Assembly: GCF_000485595.1 (NCBI RefSeq)
Contig: NW_014577282.1
Location: 234,361 to 298,360 of the forward strand
DNA: 64,000 bases
Direction of reading: 5' to 3'
DNA from: Priapulus caudatus
Lineage: Eukaryota > Priapulida > Priapulimorpha > Priapulimorphida > Priapulidae
Part shown: piece after piece, positions 58,014 to 64,000 of the stretch
Layout of the letters: each line of letters opens with the position of its first letter
Numbering within the stretch: the stretch's first letter is position 1
Made by a program: the position numbers and the translations under genes
Notes under the pieces: model-generated
What the model was told of the DNA's origin: nothing
Database searches by the model: none
What the model saw: the letters and a program-made list of their open reading frames with translations, nothing else

Positions 58014-59340
58014 ACAGACAATACATATATAAATAATCTCCTAATATTGACTCCTGAACTCAGCTTTATTATTACTGCGCCCCCCCCCCACCACCTGTAT
58101 AGCGTCTGCTCACCTATCTTGCTATCCTTTCTCTCACACTATACATAAATGACTTCTTCGTGCGCGCGCTTCTCTCTCGCTCTCTCTACCCCCTCCTCTC
58201 TTTCTCTATCTATCATCCAACCCATCCGTCGTGCGTCCGTCCGTCCGTCCATCCACCCATCCATTCCACTTCTTTCTTTTTCAGATATGTAGATTGCTCT
58301 ACTGTCTCCTACGTTCACGTTCTTAAGCGAATCTCCCCCGTCTCCTCCTCGCCCATCATCCTTCTTCTCTCTTGTTTACCGTCAATCTGCTTCTTGCTTT
58401 ACACATTCTCTCAGTTATTGCGTTTTGCTCGCCCATCTCCCCCTCTCCCTCCATGCCCTCTCTCACCTCTCCCCTAGGCCCTGCATCCATCCGCTCCCCT
58501 CGCTCTCTCCTAGCAAGTCTTCTACCCCGCCGCTTCTTACTTTTATCGCCCCTCAGTCTTCATGCACGCTCGTCAAATCTTTCAGCCATGTCTCTCTCGC
58601 CACTCTCTCTCCTCTCTCTCTGCGATATTAATTATCTCTCACCCCTCTGCTGCCACTCTCTATGATTTTTATCGCCGTTCGCCTTCTCATCGGACGCAGT
58701 CATTTCGATATCTCGCCTGGCCGTTATTATTATCGTTCGGGCGGGTAGGCCAACGAGCGCATGGCGTTGCGGCGCGCACAGCAGCAGCGGTGCCTGATAA
58801 TTATTTTGGCATTCTCCAGATCGGCGGAGTCAGCATCAGCTCCATATTGCTGCTGCTGCTGCTGCCGCTGCTGCCGCTGCCTGCCGCTGTTGTCTGTTGT
58901 TGGTTGTTGCTTGCCGCAGCCGTTATACTCTAGCATATCTTGCCAGATATGATTTTCACGGAAAATTCTTCTTCGTGGTTTTTTGCCGCCGCGCGCAACC
59001 TGCTCCTCGACAACATCACCGCCTGCCGCTGCCGCCGCCGCCGCCCGCCGCCGCCGCGACGCCACGACACCACGGTGGCGACACCCGACGCGCCAGCTGC
59101 CCGAATTTTAAAGCAAGATCTGCAGCGCGTAGTCATAACACGGGGGGGAGGGGCGGAGCTCGCTCGCGGCGCTGCGGCGCCGCTGAGGGTCCGCCGGCCG
59201 CCCCTTTCCCCGCCCCCCTTTCACTGGCGTTTGCGACTGCCGCCGCGAGGTTGCGCTGCCAGTCTCGCAGCCATCAAGAATACAACGCATCGCTGCGCTC
59301 ATTCGCCACCCATTGCTTCTCGCCCACGCTGAAAAAACAG
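58014..59340 (+). repeat. Second + strand copy of the 29156-30400 block
   Basis: Same order of landmarks as 29156-30400, including CCGT/CCAT patches (about 58215-58265) and the CTG-rich tract (58850-58910). The polyQ-type frame is interrupted by indels here. Confidence 0.85.
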
Positions 59341-59344
59341 AATC

Positions 59345-59359
59345 TTGCCCCCCCCCACC

Positions 59360-59390
<31 letters not shown>

Positions 59391-59529
59391 TCCGCTCCGC
59401 GGCGCGCTATCTCTCCATCCCATCCTGCCCTCTCCGTTCGCTCTTACCTACTATCTCTCCCTCGCTCTCCTCTCCCTTCCTCTCTTTCCCTCACTCTATC
59501 TCGCCCCCTCTCTCGCTCTGCCCGCTCTT

Positions 59530-59603
<74 letters not shown>

Positions 59604-59740
59604 TCACTATATCTCACTCCTTCTCTCTCTCTCACTCTCTCTCTCTCACTCTCACTCTCTCTCTCTCTCCCTCTCTCGCTCTCTTATTCTCTCGCTATCT
59701 CATTCTCTCACTCTCATTCTCTGTTTCTCTCTCACACACA
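59345..59740 (+). repeat. CT tract
   Basis: CT-rich run with short interruptions, grading into CTCACT-type repeats. Counterpart of 30415-30660 on its left side and of the GA tract at 36885-37020 on its right side. Confidence 0.9.
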
Positions 59741-59991
59741 CTCGCCTAATGGTCGGTAATGGCTGGCGGATTGTGTGAGAACGAGGCAGGCCGCGCCGAC
59801 ACGACAGTGAACTACGTGCTGCGAGTCGTCAAAACAGTTGCACCTGTCACTGACCTAGCCGATTACAGCCGCCGAACCAGCAATTACTGATGTCACGCCA
59901 TGCTCATGTAGGCTGAAGTTCTCGGCGTATGATATTAATAGTAACATCATACATGCCCCCGCCGCCACCAGCCCAACAAGCAGCCAGCAGC

Positions 59992-60032
<41 letters not shown>

Positions 60033-60590
60033 CCGCACCAGCAGCAGCAGGAGCAGTAGCATCATCATAATCATCATCATTCAGCCAGCAGCTAGCAGTG
60101 GCAAGAACAACAACAGCAAGCAGCAGCCAGTGAGCAACAGCACGCCGAAGCAGCGCAGTAGCAACAGGCAGCCGCAGCAGCAGTAGCAACAGCAGCCGCA
60201 GCAGCAGTAGCAACAGCAGCCGCCTAGGCAGCAGTGCAACAGCAGCCGCAGAGCAGTAGCAACAAAGGCGTAATACCGCAGCGTTTACACTATCGGCTGT
60301 GAATGATGCCAGCGTAAAAACACCAGCGTATAAAAACAGCGTAAAGCGTTACTGGATGTTTTATGTGTTTATGCGCTAGCTACGCTGCATGCGAGCCGCG
60401 CACGTCACATGACTCACATACGACGCTTACGTAATTTATTGCGCGGGCTTTTGGCTCAACACAAAAACGCCAATGATCCGTGAGAGGGAGAGAGAAAGGA
60501 GAAATGAGGGGGGGGGGTAGGCGACGCACGCAGTCTCGATGCCAGCAAGAACCAGCTTTTTGCGGCGACGCCGTATATCTCTCGTTCGCT
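59741..60590 (-). other. Complement of about 36011-36870, no gene assigned
   Basis: Nearly identical to the complement of 36655-36870 at first (positions add to 96622), then an AAC tract (59993-60033) and CAG-rich stretch (60040-60260) with length differences. Asn/Gln-rich frames follow the triplet repeats and are not conserved. Confidence 0.65.
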
Positions 60591-60618
60591 CTGTCTTCCC
60601 CCCCTCTCTCTCTCTCTT

Positions 60619-60654
<36 letters not shown>

Positions 60655-60743
60655 CTATCTATCTATCTCTCTCTCGCTCTCCATATTTCCCCTTCTCTCT
60701 ATATATATTTCTCTCTGTACCACTCTCTCCTACTCGCGCGCGC

Positions 60744-60777
<34 letters not shown>

Positions 60778-60924
60778 CCTCCTCTCTCTCTCTGTCTCAT
60801 CTCTCTCCTCTCTCTCTCTCCTCCCCTCTCTGTCTTGCCTGCCTTCCTGCCTGCCTTGTCCTATCTCTCTCTCTCTCTCTCTTCGCTCTCCATATTTTCC
60901 CTTTTCTCTATGAATATTTCTTTC
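60590..60924 (-). repeat. CT tract with GTCT and ATCT patches
   Basis: Complement of 35679-36010, differing in repeat lengths. It sits just outside the exact inverted block. Confidence 0.9.
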
Positions 60925-63900
60925 TGTACCTCTCTCTCTCTCTCTCGATTCTCTTCTCGGAGCTCGCAAAAAACATTGATGCGCTTAAGCGTACATCGCC
61001 TGCCTGTTCACGGCCTTGCGCAGTCCGCATGACGTCACTAGCTGCGCATTCGCGGTCGCACGCAGCACCTACCACTCACACGCACGCACCCACCACTCAC
61101 GCGACCCACCACTCACACGCACGGCACGCCACGAACGCAGGTCGCCCACGCACGCACGCGGCGGCTCTGCTGGACGGCCTAGCCGCCAAAAACAAAGACG
61201 CTCGCGACGTGATTCGGGATGAACGACGGCCCACCTTCGTCCGCGTCGGTGGGTCGGGTGCGGACGGTTGGTCGGTGCCGGTCGGTGGACGGTGTTGCGG
61301 CACGGTGGTCGGGCTGCGGTCGGTGGTCTGGTGCGGTCTGTGGTCGGGGCTGCGGCGACGGTGGTTCGGTTGGTTGCGGTCGGTGGTCGCGTCGTGCTTG
61401 GTCGGTGGTCGGGTGCGGTCGGTGGTCGGTGGTCGGCGTGCGGTCGGTGGTCGGGGTGCGGACGATGGTCGGGTGCGGTCGGTGGTCGCGGTGCGCGTCG
61501 GTGGGTCCGGAGTGCGGACGTGTGGTGAGGTGCGGACGGTGTCGGGTGGTGCGGACGATTGGTCGGGTGCGGCGACGGTGGTCGGACGTGGCGGACGCTG
61601 GTCGGAGTGCGCGAGACGGTGCGTCGGGGTGCGGACGGTGGCGGGCTGCGGTCGCGTCGGTCTGGCGCTGCGGACGGTGGTCGGGTGCGGACGTTGGCGG
61701 GTGCGGGCGGTGGTCGGGTGCTTGGACGCGTGGTCGGGTGCGGTCGGTGATCGGCGTGCGCGACGTGGTTCCGGGTGCGGGTCGGTGGTCGGGTGCGGTC
61801 GGTGGTCGGGTGCGTACGGTGGTCGGGTGCGCGTCGCGTGGTCCTCGGCTGCGGTCCGGTGTTCGGTCCTCTCTTGTGCCCGTGAACGGATGGGTGATCG
61901 GGTGCGGGTCCGCCGGTGGTCGGGTGCGGACGGTGGTCCGGGGTCGTCGGGTGGCGGAGTTGGTCGCGTGCGTCGTGCGTGCGGACGTGGTCGGGGTCGG
62001 ACGGTGTTCGCGCTGTGCTCGTGAACGGATGGGTGATCGGGCTTGCGTGTCGGTGGTCGTGGTGCGGATCCGAGTGGGTCGGGTGGCGTGACACGTGATG
62101 GTGCATCGGGTTGCGGACGGTGGTCGGGGTGCGGGACGGTGGTCGGGTGGCCGGGTCGGGTGCGGATCGGTCGGTTTCGGGTGCGGTCGCGTGCGCGGTG
62201 TGTGCGGACGTCGGTCGGCGTGCGGACGATGCGTCGCTGTGCTGTGAAACGGATGGTGATCGCGTGTGAGGTGAATTGATTACCTTCGCAAACGAATCAT
62301 GTGACGCCGACCCATGGTGCATGATGTCAGGAATAATTTATCAATCTATTTCAGCCGCATCCTACGTTTAAAAACTCGCGTGCCGCGAGCGCCATCTTGG
62401 TGCCATCAATTATAGCCCCCTCACCGGGCTGAACCCTCCTCCCACCTGATCTCCTCCTCCGGTAATGCATTTCTTCATAACCACAGCACCGCAGACCGAC
62501 GTCCGAACGCCGATAGCCAGAGGACGACTGTCGACGGCAGGCGGCTCTCGTAGCGGACAGTAGAGTCGTAATCTCTTGGAAACGCGAGAAGCTCGACAGC
62601 AACAGAGGAAGCCGGCGTTGACCCTCCGCCCCCGGGGCAGTGCGCGAAAGACGCAGCCGCTTACCACCAGCAGCGGTCTGAATCGCAATGCCCCCCAAAA
62701 TACTATTGGACACACATCAACGGGAGCCTGCGGTCCGAGGGGCATGCGATGGATACTACTCCGACGAGCTGGAGCCGGGCGAGTGTGTGAGGAGGGAGGG
62801 CTGGCTGCGCTGGGGAGGGAGAGCTAGCTTTGGCTGCGTTCACACGAACACGGTGGCCGCGCTAGGCTGCCTGACGAAGCTAAACGCTCGCAGCCTTGCA
62901 GCGACGTATATATGCGGACGTTCTGCAGCTGCCGATAGCGACGCAGTGAGAGAAGCGAGAGGGAGAGGAGGGCAGAGAGAGAGAGAGGGGGGTAGTAAGA
63001 GAGAGTGAGCAGAGCAGAAGAGAGTGAGAGAGAAGAGACGAGAGAGATGAGAGAGAAGTTGAGGAGAGAAGGGGAGAGGAGAAGAGATGAGAGGAACGAG
63101 AGAGAGGGAGAGAGAGAGAGAAGAGAGAAAGGAAGCGCAAGAGCGCAAGAGCGCAAGGGAGAGCGTGAGATGAGACGAGAGAGAGAGAGAGAGCAGACCG
63201 CAGAGAGGGAGTAGAGAGAGAAGAGAGAGAGGAGAGAGAGAGAGAGCGAGAGAGGAAAGAGCGCAACGAGAAGGCGTGTGAGTGAGAGTGAGTGGTGAGA
63301 GAGAGAGAGCAGAGAGACAGAGATGGAGAGAGAGCAGGGAGAGACGGCAGAGCTAAGGCTGAGAGAGAGAACTGAGAGAGAGGATGACGAGAGAGACGGA
63401 CGAGAGAGAAAATAAGACGAGGCCAGAAAGAGAGAACGAGTTATGAGATTTGAAGACAGAGGAGAGGAGAGAGAAAGCCAACCGAGATTTCAGAAAAAGA
63501 CCGACGAGTGAGAGAGGACACAAGAAATTGCGGGAGAGAGGAGCGCTAATAGAGCAGAAAAGACAGTGATACAAGAGATAGACAGTGTCGAGGAGGCCCC
63601 ACACACGCCACAACCGAGAGAGGAGACAGTAAAAGGTAGAGACGAGAAAGCACACTTCTGACTTTCAGCCTCGGTTTCGAGAAAGATGAGAGAGGAGAGA
63701 TATCGTAGACGAGAGCATGAGATAACTTTCCTTTCGTGAGAGGAGAGAGATGATTAGAGAGAGAGAGAGAGAGAGAGAGAGAGCACGGGAGAGAGAGAGC
63801 GCGCGCGAGAAGAGAGATAGTGGAGAGAGAATCGGTTGGCGAGCGGGACGCGACCACGGCTCTGCTCCAGTGCCCGGCATGGCGTTTCACGACGCGCGTG

Positions 63901-64000
63901 TAGGTCCGTCATAATCACCACGCTTCCTCGCGTCGCCGCGCAAGCCTGTTATTGCAGCGGCTGCTTGCTGCGGCGGCGGCGGGGGATGCTGCAAGGAGAA
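60925..64000. repeat. Exact inverted copy of 32603-35678, cut by the window end
   Basis: Pairs to 96603. Contains the 17-bp satellite (61223-62273), CRE (61030-61037), the YY1-like site (62389-62398) and GA tracts (62943-63833). Homology probably continues beyond 64000 towards the complement of 32602 and lower. Confidence 0.95.

Noticed and set aside
59929-60186. Asn/Gln-rich protein frame
   Set aside because: Translation of AAC and CAG tracts; the counterpart at 36350-36640 has different repeat lengths and frame.
60480-62024. 514-codon frame (and 489-codon version at 34579-36048)
   Set aside because: A chain of CT-repeat Leu/Ser, a spacer and 17-bp-satellite Gly/Arg/Val sequence. The two versions differ by indels outside the exact block, which real coding sequence would not tolerate.

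Overview
This window is eukaryotic nuclear DNA, almost certainly from an animal. It has GT-AG introns with pyrimidine-rich acceptors, GC-rich coding exons, very dense microsatellites and minisatellites, and invertebrate-type DNA-transposon remnants. I see no bacterial gene organisation, no ribosomal or transfer RNA gene, no CRISPR array and no complete transposase. A marine invertebrate is a plausible guess, but nothing here fixes the taxon.

Three runs of exactly 25 N (18911-18935, 37021-37045, 52276-52300) divide the window into four pieces that are largely repeated versions of each other. Piece I (1-18910) opens with a ~7.7 kb inverted repeat folded around a CT tract, followed by one + strand copy of a gene-bearing locus. 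Piece II (18936-37020) holds an inverted block (18936-20640), a noisy second + strand copy of the locus (20645-29150), a polyQ-type block (29156-30400), the main region without a visible second copy (about 31000-32602), and a block with a 17-bp satellite (32603-37020). Piece III (37046-52275) begins with a base-for-base duplicate of 22137-28638, then carries inverted, reordered versions of the piece I blocks. Piece IV (52301-64000) is an inverted copy of the locus followed by an inverted copy of the 32603-37020 block.

The only gene I can argue for with some confidence encodes part of a coiled-coil protein. Two exons (B and C) join in frame and a third upstream exon (A) is probable. It appears on the + strand at 12627-17295, 22370-27215 and 37279-42124. 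On the - strand the exons lie at 56397-56154, 55105-54903 and 50535-50185. Exon C is open only in the - strand copy; the other copies carry indels that look like uncorrected long-read errors. The intervals between exons are almost entirely tandem arrays: a ~75-bp unit then GATGAT after exon A, and a ~85-bp CTCC unit, a CT tract and a ~46-bp unit between B and C. Each ~46-bp unit contains a full copy of the exon C 3' splice site. A perfect RFX-type X-box and a CCAAT box lie ~300 bp upstream of exon A.

Three blocks are exact (11011-12999 = inverted 56025-58013; 22137-28638 = 37046-43547; 32603-35678 = inverted 60925-64000). Flanking homologous sequence differs by frequent single-base indels. 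This mix points to repeated or mis-joined assembly of one or a few loci from partly polished noisy reads, rather than four real paralogues. Copy number and order should not be taken as biology without read-level checks.
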